Source: Berberis thunbergii (lineage: Eukaryota > Streptophyta > Magnoliopsida > Ranunculales > Berberidaceae). From it: a DNA stretch of 64,000 nt. Made by a program: the position numbers and the translations under genes. Below are positions 10,260 through 34,140 of this stretch, piece after piece (positions within the stretch are counted from its first letter, which is position 1; the number at the start of each line of letters is the position of its first letter). The notes under the pieces were generated by a model that saw nothing but the letters and a program-made list of their open reading frames with translations, was not told where the DNA came from and searched no databases. The DNA lies in assembly GCA_003290165.1 (NCBI GenBank), contig QNQO01005766.1, forward strand, positions 62,001-126,000, read 5' to 3'.

Positions 10260-11650
10260 AGAAACCCTAGCTTGACTTTTGGAGCAAAAAAAGAAAGTAG
10301 GTGGAAGATCAAATGAGAAAAACTTGAGGTGTTTCATTTTGAAGAATTTGGGCCAGAGATGATTTTAGTTTTGGTTCCGAAGGTGTTTTGAGCCTTGTGA
10401 AAGTTATGGCAACTAATTTGAATAATAGGTGTTGGATCAAATGAGATGGAGGGAAGAACATGAAGATAATGAATAATGATGATGGGGTTTTCCATCCAAT
10501 GAGAATGTATTGTTGGCACTAATCAGATGAGATGGATAGAAATGGAGTAGTTGTAGATGCAAGAGAGAAGAGAATTTGGGAAAGATGAGTTCGTGTTACA
10601 TCGAGATGCATAGAGGTTTGGCTGATCATCTCGTAGAGATCTTGACATACCAAGCATCGATGCATTTGGGATGGAAAACATGGTCGCATTTAGGAAGCAA
10701 TCTGAGGGTTCATCATCTTCGAGTTCATTCGAGCACACAACGCGTTCTAGTGCTCCTTTCCAATCTTGAGTCCAGTAACCACAAAGTAGACAAAGGTAGA
10801 AAAAGTTTCAATGATTGATGGATCTAGACCCCACTGTGCCCTTCGAGACTATCAGTTTGATTTGTTGTTGATTTGGATGCTTCTGTATGTATAGCCTTCG
10901 CCAGTGCATTGGCGAATGTAGATGAAAAAGAATCCACGAAGAAGAAGGCACTTATGAGGACTATTATGATGATTGCCATGGGTTGAAGTTGGCATCCAGA
11001 CCGTATGGAGATGATGGGGTGTTGTTGTTGTTGCTATTTTGTGTTGTTGTACCAGAAGAGAGTGCCAACACCAGTAGAAGAATAAGGTGGTAGTGGTGGT
11101 GCCACCATGATTGGTTACTAGAGTGTAGACATCATTTGAGAAAATTTGTGATTCATCTTGCTTCAAAGTTGTTCATACAAGAATTTTGGTGAAGCTTTGC
11201 AATGAAAATTTGTTTGTTTAATTTTGTGAATTGAAATAGTAGTAGTTGTTGTTGTAGATGATGATATAAAGCAATTACTTGTCTCGATGCAATCAAACGG
11301 TGTCTGATTGCACCAGGCAAAAAACCAGTGCACTGTAGAAGCACTCTATATCGGTTTTTTAGGTGGGGAGAAGGAAAAAGGGAATCTACAAGAAATGCGT
11401 GATTCAAGACAACGTGTAAAAGCTTTATGTCCACATTAGCTTAGACAAAGTGTTTGTTGAAACAATTAAAAAAAAAAAAAAGCGTTTGTTGAGAAGCATA
11501 TGACTTGCACATGAATATTTGGATAGCAGGGGTTAAATTCATTAACTTAACAATCATAAGTGTTAGACTGGAATAAAATAATGCTTGGGGGCCAAAAAAT
11601 TATGCCAAAACAAATGGGGGACCAAAGGATCATGGCTTAAATTTTAAGCC
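10260..11650. other. Interval without a recognised gene
   Basis: About 1.4 kb between two CACTA elements. Several open frames occur on the minus strand (10738-10523, 11166-10852, 11434-11153) but I recognise none and codon use looks random. Short GTTGTTGTT runs occur near 11020 and 11240, and a poly-A run of 14 near 11467. Confidence 0.4.
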
Positions 11651-12149
11651 CACCCTACAAAAAAAACCAAAATTAGCTACGGAAATTAGCGACGGTTTTT
11701 AAAACTGTCGCTATTTAAACGGTTTGCGACGGCATTAAACCGTCGTTATAGTTTCTGCCACGGTTTCGGTACATAAACTAAAATAACCGTCGCTAACCGT
11801 TTTGTGACGGCATACTTGTCGTCGCTAATTGATTTAAAAAAAAAATATCACCGATCCGCGTGAAATCTTATCTCAACCGTTAATAACACCAAAAAATTTA
11901 GCTAAATCCAACGCACTAAACCAAACCACGTCATCGATCCGCGTGAAACTAACACAACCAATCCCCTTCAATTACCTTTCTCTATATAAATTTCAATTTT
12001 TTCTACAAACCAACTTAAACAAAAATTTTCTCTCAAATTTTTTTTTTCTCTCATCTTCCAGAGAAGAAACCCACTGAGGAGAATTCCGCCGCTTCCTCGA
12101 CACCGATCCCGGCCGCCTCTCTCTCCCCTCCCTTCATCCGCCGCCTCTC

Positions 12150-12360
12150 TCGGAGATCTGAGATCTCTCATCTCGGAGATCTGAGACCTGAGATCTCTGA
12201 TATCTCGGATCTTAGAGATCTCTGATCTCGAAGAATCTCAAAGATCTGAGTTCTCGAGATCTGAAATCTCATATCTCGGAGAGATCTCCGATATATATAT
12301 ATATATATATATTTTTAAATCTCAGAGATCTCAGAGAAATTTCAGATCTCGGAGAGATCG
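12150..12360. repeat. GAGATCT-rich quasi-palindromic repeat
   Basis: Dense, imperfect repeats of AGATCT, GATCTC and GAGATC in both orientations, split by an AT run at 12292-12312. Likely low-complexity expansion inside the CACTA element. Confidence 0.7.
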
Positions 12361-12371
12361 AAAAAATAAAT

Positions 12372-12419
<48 letters not shown>

Positions 12420-12900
12420 TAAACCATTTAGCGACGCCAATTGTGCCATCGCTAATATAAAAATAATGTAATTTTTTAAAAAAAACCATTTAGCAACGGC
12501 AAAATACCTGTCGTTAAAATAAAAAATAATGTTAAATTAAAAAAAAAATCAATCAGCCACGGCTAAAATGTCGTCGATAATATAAAAATAATATTAAATT
12601 TTTTTAAAAAAAAATCAGTTAGCTACGGTTAAAATGTCGTCGCTAATATAAAAATAATGTTAATTTTTTTCTTAAAAAATCATATAGCCACGACAAATTG
12701 CCGTTGCTAATATAAAAATAATGTTAAATTTTTTTAAAAAAATATGTTAGCCAAGGCCAAAATATCGTCACTAATATAAAAATAATGTTAAATTTTTTTA
12801 AAAAAAATTGTTAACTACGGCCAAATTGTCGTCGCTAATATAAAAAAATATTAAATTTTTAAAAAAAAATTCAGTTAGTCACGGATGTTTTACACTTTAG
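12420..12900. repeat. Tandem array, ~60-bp unit, about 8 copies
   Basis: Each unit has a core like GTTAGCNACGGCNAAAATGTC followed by GTCGCTAATATAAAAATAATG and a T/A-rich tail. Copies vary in one-base steps and in tail length. The core is the CACTA subterminal motif, so the array grew from it. Confidence 0.85.
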
Positions 12901-13260
12901 CGACGGTTTTATCCCGTGGCTAATTAGCCACGGCTATTTTGCCGTCGCTGAATCAAATAGCGATGATAAATGTGGCTACGGGATAGCGACGGTTGTTGTG
13001 CCGTCGTTGATGCCTTTTAGCTATGGTTTTAGCTCAATCAGCGACGATTTTTAGCCGTTGCTGATTTCAATTTTTTTGTAGTGTTAATCATTAAACCCCA
13101 TATAATTGAGCGGCAAAATTCAAGTGAAAAATCATGCATAAAACAGTTTGTTAGGTGAGACTGCAAATCATACTCGCTGCATTGTCAACCAATTCTCAGC
13201 CATTAACTACAGTTACCTAACCATGGTTAAAGCCAAATATTTCTTCCTTCACTACCTTCC

Positions 13261-26296
<13,036 letters not shown>

Positions 26297-26859
26297 GAGT
26301 TTTGTTATTAGCTTGACTCTCTTTATGATGCTTGTTTGTTTTGATATGCTTGTGCTATTGTTATGTGCTCAAGGAACACATGCTAAGACAACTTGATGGT
26401 TGTTGCTACTAGTGCCAGTGTTTTGATTGTTATGCTACTATGTTGCAAGAACCTGTGTTTTGGGTTGATATTCTTTGAATTTTTTTTAGATACTTCAGTT
26501 TTGCAAGGTGCTTAACTGAACATGGTTCCCCTGGAATAAGTTTGATACACACCTGCCAGGTGTTTAAATTGATTGATGTGTGATGGTAGTCAGTTATAAC
26601 TTTTCAGTTTGTAATTCTAGAAAATTTTAGCTATTGCTTTTCTCATTAGTTATTGCTAATGCTGCAGCAGGTGGATAACAGAAGTTTTATAATCCCCAAA
26701 GATGTGTGGTTATGAAACAACAAAATATCTTGCAGGTTTGTCCTTGGACTCTATAGTAAGATTCAGCAGGCGCAGGGGGTGAACTGAATAGTCGACTGGG
26801 TTTGGTGAGATCAACTGCAAGTTTGTTAGAGCATGAAAATGCTACATTTTGGATGCAAG
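26297..26859 (+). other. 3' flank of alpha-tubulin
   Basis: Expected to contain the 3' UTR. T-rich stretches follow the stop, but no perfect AATAAA is seen just downstream; GAATAAG near 26534 may serve as a variant signal. No other gene is recognised. Confidence 0.4.
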
Positions 26860-27008
26860 ATTATTGAGAATATATTCTCAATTTCACAATATAATATGCT
26901 AACTTCCTTAAAACTATTATACAATCTCGACTTAATAAGCAACCTTCCTAATACAAATATTTAGTTCCTAATCATACAATATAGAATATTCTCAATATAT
27001 TCTCAATA
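26860..27008 (-). repeat. LTR fragment related to the 27900 copia element
   Basis: Read on the minus strand it begins TATTGAGAATATATTGAGAA and follows the first ~140 bp of the LTR at 27900 almost exactly, then ends in ATATTCTCAATAA. The ends can pair with each other, giving a terminal inverted repeat of about 16 bp. It is a truncated LTR, or a small derivative, lying 0.9 kb from the full element in opposite orientation. Confidence 0.8.
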
Positions 27009-27769
27009 AAGATCAACCATGAAGGGAGTGGCAACCGTATTGATTTGTTAAGAAATAGCCAACATGGTTTTTGCATGCTGAGTGCTGGGATTTGGAAAGA
27101 AGAGTGACAGGAAGATATCTAGACACTAGCTGAAAACTGGAAGTACTTCTGACAGTTTTAAGTGCATTCCTTGATTCACAGACACATGTGAGGTCGTGAT
27201 AATCGGGTGTGAATCAGAATGTGCATCTTCTCACATGTCTTATTGTTTGGTTTAGCAGAGTTATACCAAGTATTTCTTTAATCACAGCTATGCACTAGCA
27301 ATTTAATGTGTTTGTGGTGCAATGATGGGCAGGCGGGAATGAAGAGCAGCTCTTTCGCCCATAACTTCTAATTTTTCACTAGACTTCTACGGGAATTGAG
27401 AGTGATAATACATTTGGTTGGTTTTGCTTGTTATGCAACTTGCAGTGTTCCATTCTAAGCCCGCCTTTGATTGTGGAAAACATGGCAAAAGCAAATGAAA
27501 ATATTCATGTAGGTGGCAACAAGCCTGAAAATTACCCTTCAGATGTGTTGATGTCGGGAAGGCTACATGGTCAGATTAACCAGCGGCTGTTACTGTAACA
27601 GAAAAACAACAATATAATTAAGTTTTCTTTAACTTACACTACTTTACCAAAACTAAAAAATGTTTCTTTTGTTTTCTTGCATCTAACAAATGATGTTGGT
27701 AGTTTTTATAGACTTACAATCATGAAAACAACATACATCAAAGTAAACAAAAACCAAACTTATTGTAGA
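27009..27769. other. Intergenic sequence
   Basis: Between the LTR fragment and the stop codon of the permease pseudogene. Ordinary AT-rich sequence with no gene recognised; it should include the former 3' UTR of the permease. Confidence 0.5.
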
Positions 27770-28122
27770 GCTTGAAAGGGTTTGTACATTTTCAAGGACT
27801 TGATCAGGCCTTGGATGGACCCAGCAGCACCAACAAGTGATACTATCAAGCATAACCAACACAACGTTTTCAGCCCAATCCATTTTCTTGAGTACTTGCT
27901 ATTGAGAATATATTGAGAATATTCTATATTGTATGATTAGGAACTAAATATTTGTATTAGGAAGGTTGCTTATTAAGTCGAGATTGTATAATAATTTTAA
28001 GGAAGTTAGCAATTATATTGTGAATATTCTCTGGATTAGTTTATATATAAACAGGAGAATGGAATAAGAAAAGGGGAACGAAATACACACGAATCAATTC
28101 TTTTGTGTCTGGTATTCTATCA

Positions 28123-28134
28123 TGGTATCAGAGC
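28123..28134 (+). other. Primer-binding site, initiator Met tRNA type
   Basis: TGGTATCAGAGC begins directly at the LTR end, the standard site for plant copia elements. Confidence 0.9.
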
Positions 28135-28309
28135 TAATCATAAGAGTATCATAAAGGGAGGAAAGGTACCTTTGTACGATTGGAACGATTGAATCTTCCT
28201 CTAATTGGGCCTTGTAACCTCGGAGTGCAGTCTCAAAGGGCATCGGGATCCTTCTTCGAATAAGAAGGAACGAAGAAGAAGAAGAAAGATCGACCTCTGA
28301 TTGAACCTG

Positions 28310-28485
28310 AGAAGAAGAAGAGATCCGTTGAAGAAGCTCTTCTCCTTCTTCTATTGCATCGACCCCAGGTTGCCATACCTTGGCAGGAGGCGCAGAAGGC
28401 ACTGGTGCTGCTGCAGATGAACCCTCCTTGGATCCCTTGTTCTTTCTTTTGGCCTTTTTAGGGTTTTTTTTATGCTTCGAAGCAG
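28310..28485 (-). pseudogene. Captured GRWD1/RRB1-like N-terminus
   Basis: Read on the minus strand: KKNPKKAKRKNKGSKEG then PAKVWQPGVDAIEEGEEL. This lysine-rich start followed by KVWQPGVD..EEGEEL is the N-terminus of the plant homologue of glutamate-rich WD-repeat protein 1 (Rrb1), a ribosomal-protein chaperone in ribosome assembly. Only this short part is present; homology stops after EEGEELLQ. It lies directly after the RACK1 fragment in the same orientation, antisense to the retrotransposon. Confidence 0.75.
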
Positions 28486-28496
28486 ACGACTACTGA

Positions 28497-28925
28497 GAGA
28501 GAGAGTGGCCAGTGAGACGGCGGGGGACGCCGTAGACTCCCTCCTCCTTGTTGATGTGCCAAACGAGGATGGACTTGTCTCGTGATGAAGAAACGATCAT
28601 ATCGTTGTTGTCTATGGGGCAAGCGATTGCAGTCACCATGTCTGAGTGACCCACCATTGTTCCCTTCAGTATCAGTGATTCCGCCATGACTACTCTTCTG
28701 CTTCTGATCTGCTTCGACTTGAGAGGGAAGAATGAGTCGACAGTGTGGGTTTAGGGTTTTGATGTATCTGTTTATGTCTCTCTGTTCTCTGTTTCTCTGT
28801 TTGTGAGTAAGTAAAAGAAAAGAAACGAAAAAAAAAGAATATCTTTAAAAAAAAAAGGTAGAGTTTATCTTCTCTGGCTGTTGTGAGTACAACTTTGATT
28901 CTTTCTACGGCGGTTCGAGATTTCT
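28497..28925 (-). pseudogene. Captured RACK1 first exon with 5' leader
   Basis: Minus strand, ATG at 28687: [46 protein letters not shown]. This matches the start of plant RACK1 (G-protein beta-like scaffold on the 40S ribosome), covering the first WD40 blade, and ends at RRLTGHS. About 200 bp upstream of the ATG, rich in TCTCTC-type sequence, look like its 5' leader. No internal intron is visible, so DNA-level or cDNA-level capture cannot be told apart. Confidence 0.88.
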
Positions 28926-28940
28926 CTTTGAACATCGCTC

Positions 28941-30203
28941 ATGGCTGGCAGTGCCATCGCTGCTCAGACAAGTTCTTCTGGGGCAGGAGTGACTGAGACA
29001 AATGCATCTCCACTGCCCGGGCTGAATACCACCCAGTGGCAGACACTTCTCCAAATGTTGGGCGGGTCAAAATTCACAACAACCGATAAGATGATTGGTG
29101 AGCCTTGGATCATTGACACGGGAGCTTCGAATCACATGACTGGCACGATCGGGGATCTCCGTGACTTAAGGGAGATTGCTCAATGTCCCGTGGGATTGCC
29201 AGATGGGAGTAGCGCTATCGCCACTAAAGAGGGGACAATCCTTCTTGACAAAAATTTCTGTTTGCAAAATGTTCTTTATGTGCCAGGGCTAACTTGCAAT
29301 TTAATTTCTGTGTCGCAATTGACTGATCACTATAACTGTTTTGTCCAATTCATTAATGATCTGTGTGTTATACAGGACCACACTTCGAGGATGCTGATTG
29401 GTGCGGGTGAACGACGCGATGGACTCTATTACTTCAGGGGGCTACCACAGATTCACGCAATAAATGCCAATAGTGTGGTGTTTCTTGATCTATGGCACCA
29501 GCGACTGGGTCATCCATCTCTTCAGGTAACACAGTTAGTTCCCGAAGTAAATTTTAGTGAAAAGAAAAATCGCTTGAATAAAAGCTGTGACATCTGCCAG
29601 AGGGCAAAGCAAAGTAGAGATAAGTTTCTTGTTAGTGAACATAAAGCTTCGACTATTTTTGAACTTATTCACACTGATTTATGGGGACCTTATAGAACAA
29701 CTTCTTCTTGTGGTGCTTCTTATTTTTTGACCATTGTTGATGATTTTTCCCGTGCTGTATGGATTTACTTACTTGTTGATAAGAAAGAGGTCTCTCACAC
29801 TCTTCAAATGTTTTTCTCGATGGTTAAGAGACAATTTGATAAAGAGGTAAAAATTTTGCTGAGTGATAATGGCACTGAATTCACTTGTCTGCGACAATAT
29901 TTTCTTGATCATGGGATTGTTTTTCAAACATCTTGTGTGGGAACACCTCAACATAATGGGCGGGTTGAACGGAAACACCAACATATTTTGAACGTAGCTC
30001 GGGCGCTGCGTTTTCAGGGTTCTCTTCCTATTGAGTTTTGGGGAGAATGTGTGTTGACGGTTGGATACTTGATAAATTGGACTCCCTCCTTGGTCTTGAA
30101 TGGGAAAACACCTTATAGTGTCCTATATGGCAGCTCACCCACTATACGATCATTTGCGCATTTTTGGGTCCTTGTGTTATGCGCATGTGCAGACGGGGGA
30201 TAA
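28941..30203 (+). CDS. Copia protease-integrase ORF (420 aa)
   Basis: Starts MAGSAIAAQTSSSG, the tail of a deleted gag. Protease near residues 57-70: WIIDTGASNHMTG with an intact DTG. GAG-pre-integrase near 150-220 has HQRLGHPS and CDICQRAKQ (zinc-binding HHCC). The integrase core has HTDLWGPY, LLSDNGTEF and HNGRVERKHQ, so all three D,D,E residues are present. The frame is lost near 30160 at HLRIFG, where a 1-nt change moves the next segment (FGSLCYAHVQTGDKF) to another frame, so the Pol polyprotein is truncated. The protease and integrase cores are otherwise well preserved, implying recent insertion. Confidence 0.92.
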   Translation: MAGSAIAAQTSSSGAGVTETNASPLPGLNTTQWQTLLQMLGGSKFTTTDKMIGEPWIIDTGASNHMTGTIGDLRDLREIAQCPVGLPDGSSAIATKEGTILLDKNFCLQNVLYVPGLTCNLISVSQLTDHYNCFVQFINDLCVIQDHTSRMLIGAGERRDGLYYFRGLPQIHAINANSVVFLDLWHQRLGHPSLQVTQLVPEVNFSEKKNRLNKSCDICQRAKQSRDKFLVSEHKASTIFELIHTDLWGPYRTTSSCGASYFLTIVDDFSRAVWIYLLVDKKEVSHTLQMFFSMVKRQFDKEVKILLSDNGTEFTCLRQYFLDHGIVFQTSCVGTPQHNGRVERKHQHILNVARALRFQGSLPIEFWGECVLTVGYLINWTPSLVLNGKTPYSVLYGSSPTIRSFAHFWVLVLCACADGG

Positions 30204-30716
30204 GTTTGCCAGTAGAAGTCGAAGGTGCGTCTTTGTTGGGTACCCTTATGGAAAAAAGGGGTGGCGTTTGTATGATTTGGAGAAACGAGATTTCTTTGTT
30301 TCTCGTAATGTTGTATTCTCGGAAGGCATTTTTCCCTTTGCAGATAATTTTAATTTAGACCATGATGGTCTGCCTAATATCGAGGCGGTTCTCGAGGACT
30401 TTGAGGAGACATCTACGCCTGTTTTGAGGGGGGTGCCGAGGGGTTTGTACAGCCGGATGGGGCTGTTGGTCAGCCGGCATGTGTCGAGGAATTTGTTCAG
30501 CCAAATAGGGCTGCTGGGCAGTCTGCATGTGCTGAGGATGGGGCAAATGTTGGTGCCGAGGCGTTTGTACAGCCGGATGAGGCTGCTGGGCAGCCGATTT
30601 GTGTGAACCAGGAGGAAAATCCGGATGCAAATCAGGAAGATGTGTTGGGTAGGGGTCAACGCAGAAGGCAAGCCTTGGTATGACTCCGTGATTATGTTAC
30701 TCATACCATTCGGAAA
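30155..30716 (+). pseudogene. Copia integrase C-terminus and linker with repeats
   Basis: Continues integrase out of frame: YDHLRIFGSLCYAHV, RCVFVGYPYGKKGWRLYD, FVSRNVVFSE. Then 30430-30600 encodes a short repetitive linker (units around FVQPDEAAGQP and FVQPNRAAGQS in one frame) from imperfect ~60-75-bp repeats. A TGA at about 30680 separates it from RT. Confidence 0.8.
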
Positions 30717-32387
30717 ATGAGTCCATCTGTACCAGCTTCACCCGTACCACGGCATTCCTCAGGTACACCCTATCCTATATCACATTATGTGAATTGTGAT
30801 AATTTTTCTATGCGACATAGACATTTTCTTGCAGCCTTGACAACAAATCGGGAACCTGTGTGCTATTCTGAGGCCGTAAAAGACAGTCGCTGGCGGGATG
30901 CCATGCGTCGAGAAATTGAGGCCCTTGAGATTAATGAAACCTGGGTTGTAGCAGAATTGCCACCAGGAAAGAAAGCTCTAAGATGCAAGTGGGTATACAA
31001 GATCAAGTATAATTCTGATGGTACCATTGAGCGATTGAAGGCTCGGCTGGTTATTCTTGGAAATCATCAAATTGAAGGAATTGATTATACAGAGACATTT
31101 TCTCCCGTAGCTGAGATGGTTACAGTGCGGGTCTTTCTTGCCGTTGCAGCTGTCATGAATTGGGAAGTCCATCAGATGGATGTTCATAATGCATTTCTAC
31201 ATGGTGACCTTACAGAAGAGGTATACATGAAGTTACCACCCGGTTTTCAGGTGGGGACTTCCGGAAAGGTGTGCAAGCTTAGAAAATCATTATATGGGCT
31301 GAAGCAAGCACCCCGGTGCTGGTTCGCTAAATTGCCAACTGCTTTGAAGAATTATGGTTTTCGGCAATCTAATTCAGATTATTCTTTGTTTACTCTACAG
31401 AGAGGTGTGGTTCAGCTCAGTGTCCTTGTTTATGTCGACGACCTTATCATCTCTGGGCGTAATTCGGTTGATGTACAGAAATTCAAGGGTTACCTCAGTG
31501 CTTGTTTTCACATGAAAGATTTAGGTCCTTTATAGTATTTCTTGGGGGTAGAAGTGGCACGCGGACTAGATGGGTTTGTACTTTGTCAACGCAAATACGC
31601 GCTTGACATCATTTCTGAGGCCGGATTGCTAGGGGCAAGGCCCGCGGCGGTGCCACTGGAACAGAATCACCGACTCGCCTTGTCTACGAGTCAAGAGCTC
31701 GCTGATCCGGAGCCTTACCGTCGCTTGGTGGGGCGGCTAATTTATTTCTGTTTTACTCGACCCGAATTATCTTATAGTGTTCATGTTTTATCTCAATTTA
31801 TGCAACGTCCTCGGGCAGACCACTGGGAAGCGGCTTTGCGGGTGGTCCGGTACTTAAAAGGTAATCCGGGTCAAGGTATACATTTGAGTAGTAAGTGTGA
31901 CATGCAGTTACATGGGTGGTGTGATGCTGACTGGGTCGGATGCCCATTGACTAGGCGGTCCCTCACAGGGTGGTTAGTGTTTCTTGGGAACTCACCAGTA
32001 TCTTGGAAGACGAAGAAGCAACATACAGTATCTCGTTCCTCCGCAGAGGCGGAATATCGGTCTATGGCTATGACTACATGTGAGTTGAAATGGCTAAAAG
32101 CTATTTTAGCTAGCCTCGGGATGCCCCATACACGTCCCATGTGTCTTCATTGTGATAGTCAGTCGGCTCTCCATATATCTCAAAATCTCGTATTTCATGA
32201 ACGGACAAAACACATTGAGGTCGATTGTCACTTTGTCCATGATGACATTGTTGCCGGAAATATCAATCCAACCTTTGTCCCGTCCAATGCGCAACTCGCT
32301 GACATTTTCACAAAAGCGTTGGGCAAACGACAATATGAGTATCTACTTCGCAAGTTGGGCATACGGGATCTCCATGCTCCAACTTGA
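30717..32387 (+). pseudogene. Copia reverse transcriptase and RNase H
   Basis: RT shows KWVYKIKYNSDGTIERLKAR, ETFSPVAEM, HQMDVHNAFLHGDL, SLYGLKQAPRCW and VYVDDLIISG (catalytic YVDD). A TAG at 31533-31535 interrupts the usual LKYFLG motif (now L*YFLG); after it the same frame continues to a normal end. RNase H has WCDADWVGCPLTRRSLTGW, SRSSAEAEYRSMA, CDSQSALHIS and QLADIFTKALG, all the expected residues. One codon therefore separates this from an intact RT-RNase H. Confidence 0.92.
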
Positions 32388-32966
32388 GGGGGGGTATTGA
32401 GAGTATATTGAGAATATTCTATATTGTATGATTAGGAACTAAATATTTGTATTAGGAAGGTTGCTTATTAAGTCGAGATTGTATAATAGTTTTAAGGAAG
32501 TTAGCAGATTATATTGTGAATATTCTCTCACAATATTCTCTGGATTAGTTTGTATATAAACAGGAGAATGGAATAAGAAAAGGGGAACGAAATACACACG
32601 AATCAATTCTTTTGTGTCTGGTATTCTATCACTTGCGAATCTTGATTTGCGACATGTACATCTCTCTACTGGAAAATACACCGTTAATGGGTAAAATGTG
32701 AGAGCACCAAGAAGGCCTACAAACTCATTAAAGAATGCTAGGTTCATAGCAATCACAATGGATACTATCACGTATATTGGCCTCCACACCAAACGAAACA
32801 TGTTCAGGTAGTATACACCATATAATGGTACTTGTACAGGATATTCAGTTGTTATGAATCCACTTTGAGGCCAACTGCTTAAAAACCATTTTTCGACAAA
32901 TGCAAATATTGGTTGACAAAGCACCTGAATTAATGCATGAGATGAACTTAGAATAAAAAGTGAAAC

Positions 32967-33306
32967 TGTTAGGAACCCAGTTCTAGTACGTTACTATGTT
33001 GGTAAACAAGTCATATTTCATAAGAAGTCCTGTTTAGATAAGTCAGTAGGCAAAAGTCCTAATTTAGTTGAAATAGGTAAGTCAGTAGGTGAGTCCTAAT
33101 TTAGATGAACTTAGATATTAAGATGAGTCTGGTGAGGAATCTAGGACTAGAATTCTCTATAAAGTCTATCAATTGTAATCAGAAGTTTCATCAATCAAAT
33201 AACTTTTCTAAACTTTGGTGGGTGATCTCCAATCAAAAGATCAATAGGTGGTTCGATCTCCAATCAAAAGATCGATTATATTAGCTTCCGGTATCGGATC
33301 CTATCA
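32967..33306 (+). repeat. 5' LTR of the gypsy element
   Basis: 340 bp, with an internal direct repeat of GATCTCCAATCAAAAGATC. Few differences from the 3' LTR. Confidence 0.95.
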
Positions 33307-33378
33307 TCTGGTATCAGAGCAACGATTTTGCCCTACCCATTCCTTCAAAAAAAAATTCCTTCCACCCAAACCTACACC

Positions 33379-34140
33379 ATGACTGTCAAAGAACTCGAAG
33401 AACAGGTTGCTGCCATTAACGCCCAACTGGGAGCAATGAGTTCACATATACACACCCTCCTCCAAGATCGCCAAACTCAATCACAAACCACTGCCCAGAT
33501 ATTGCAAACTCTTTAATCTCTTCAATCCGCACAATCAGAACCTACTCACAACCACAATCCGCCAGGCGGCAATTTACAAGGTCGACCCCTTCGCATTGAC
33601 TTCCCTCGGTTTGATGGCGGTGACCAAAGGTTGGCTTTTTCAAGCCGAACAATTTTTTTGAGCTTAACCAGGTTGTCAATCAGAAAGTCACCTTGGCTGC
33701 GATCCACTTGAAAGGTGATGCCATTGCTTGGTACCGCTGGATCAGACAATCTATTGGCGACCTTTCTTGGGAACAATTCTCCAAGGCCATCTGTTCCAGA
33801 TTTGGTTCCCGCAAACACATTGATCCATGCAGCTCTCTTTCAAAATTAACTCAAACAGGGATGGTTCGTGAGTTTATCACGGCCTTTGAGAACCTCATCA
33901 ACTTGGTTTCTGGATTGCTCGAACCTCATCAAGTCAGTATGTTCCTTTCAGGCTTACATGCTGATATCCAGTCGGGCGTGCGCTTGCTTAAACCAGGCCA
34001 TCGCTGTATTAGGCCGCAGATGCTGTTACTAGACGCTGCCCTGGACGAGTGCTCGCTGGATGACAGCGCCACTCTTGCCGATGACGACCCTGCCATGGAG
34101 ATCTCCCTCCATGCTCTTATGGGTTCAACCAGGCCTGAAA
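33379..34140 (+). pseudogene. Gypsy gag, shortened
   Basis: Begins at about 33379 with MTVKELEEQVAAINAQLGAM, a coiled N-terminus. It is interrupted by a TAA at 33514 and a frameshift near 33630. From 33693 the capsid runs AAIHLKGDAIAWYRWI and FSKAICSRFG...TGMVREFITAFENL. The Cys-His knuckle normally between capsid and protease is absent: capsid runs via a short linker (LLKPGHRCIRP) straight into protease, consistent with an internal deletion. Confidence 0.82.

Larger units (their letters stand above)
11651..13083. mobile_element. Non-autonomous CACTA-like element upstream of tubulin
   Basis: Right end TTTTTTTGTAGTG at 13083 is the reverse complement of CACTACAAAAAAA. The left end near 11651 reads CACCCTACAAAAAAAA, a slightly altered version. 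Subterminal motifs AGCGACGGTTTT and GCCGTCGCTAA recur in both orientations at each end. The interior has a GATCTC-rich stretch and a tandem array and no transposase. No 3-bp target duplication could be confirmed. Its right end is about 340 bp upstream of the alpha-tubulin ATG. Confidence 0.75.
27900..32631 (+). mobile_element. Ty1/copia element in the permease last exon
   Basis: LTRs 27900-28122 (223 bp) and 32395-32631 (237 bp), beginning TATTGAGA and ending TTCTATCA. A perfect 5-bp duplication CTTGC lies at 27895-27899 and 32632-32636; removing the element restores the permease codons IRKYS...KWIG. Primer site TGGTATCAGAGC at 28123, polypurine tract GAGGGGGGG before 32395. Gag is missing and replaced by fragments of two host WD40 genes; protease to RNase H is nearly complete, with one frameshift and one stop. 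The 14-bp LTR length difference is a local TCTCACAATAT duplication. Confidence 0.95.

Noticed and set aside
10523..11434. Minus-strand ORFs between the two CACTA elements as a gene
   Set aside because: Low-complexity, no motif, and no splice-consistent extension that I can see.
12150..12360. GAGATCTC patch as a CRISPR-like or regulatory array
   Set aside because: Irregular spacing, no conserved spacer structure; low-complexity repeat inside a CACTA.
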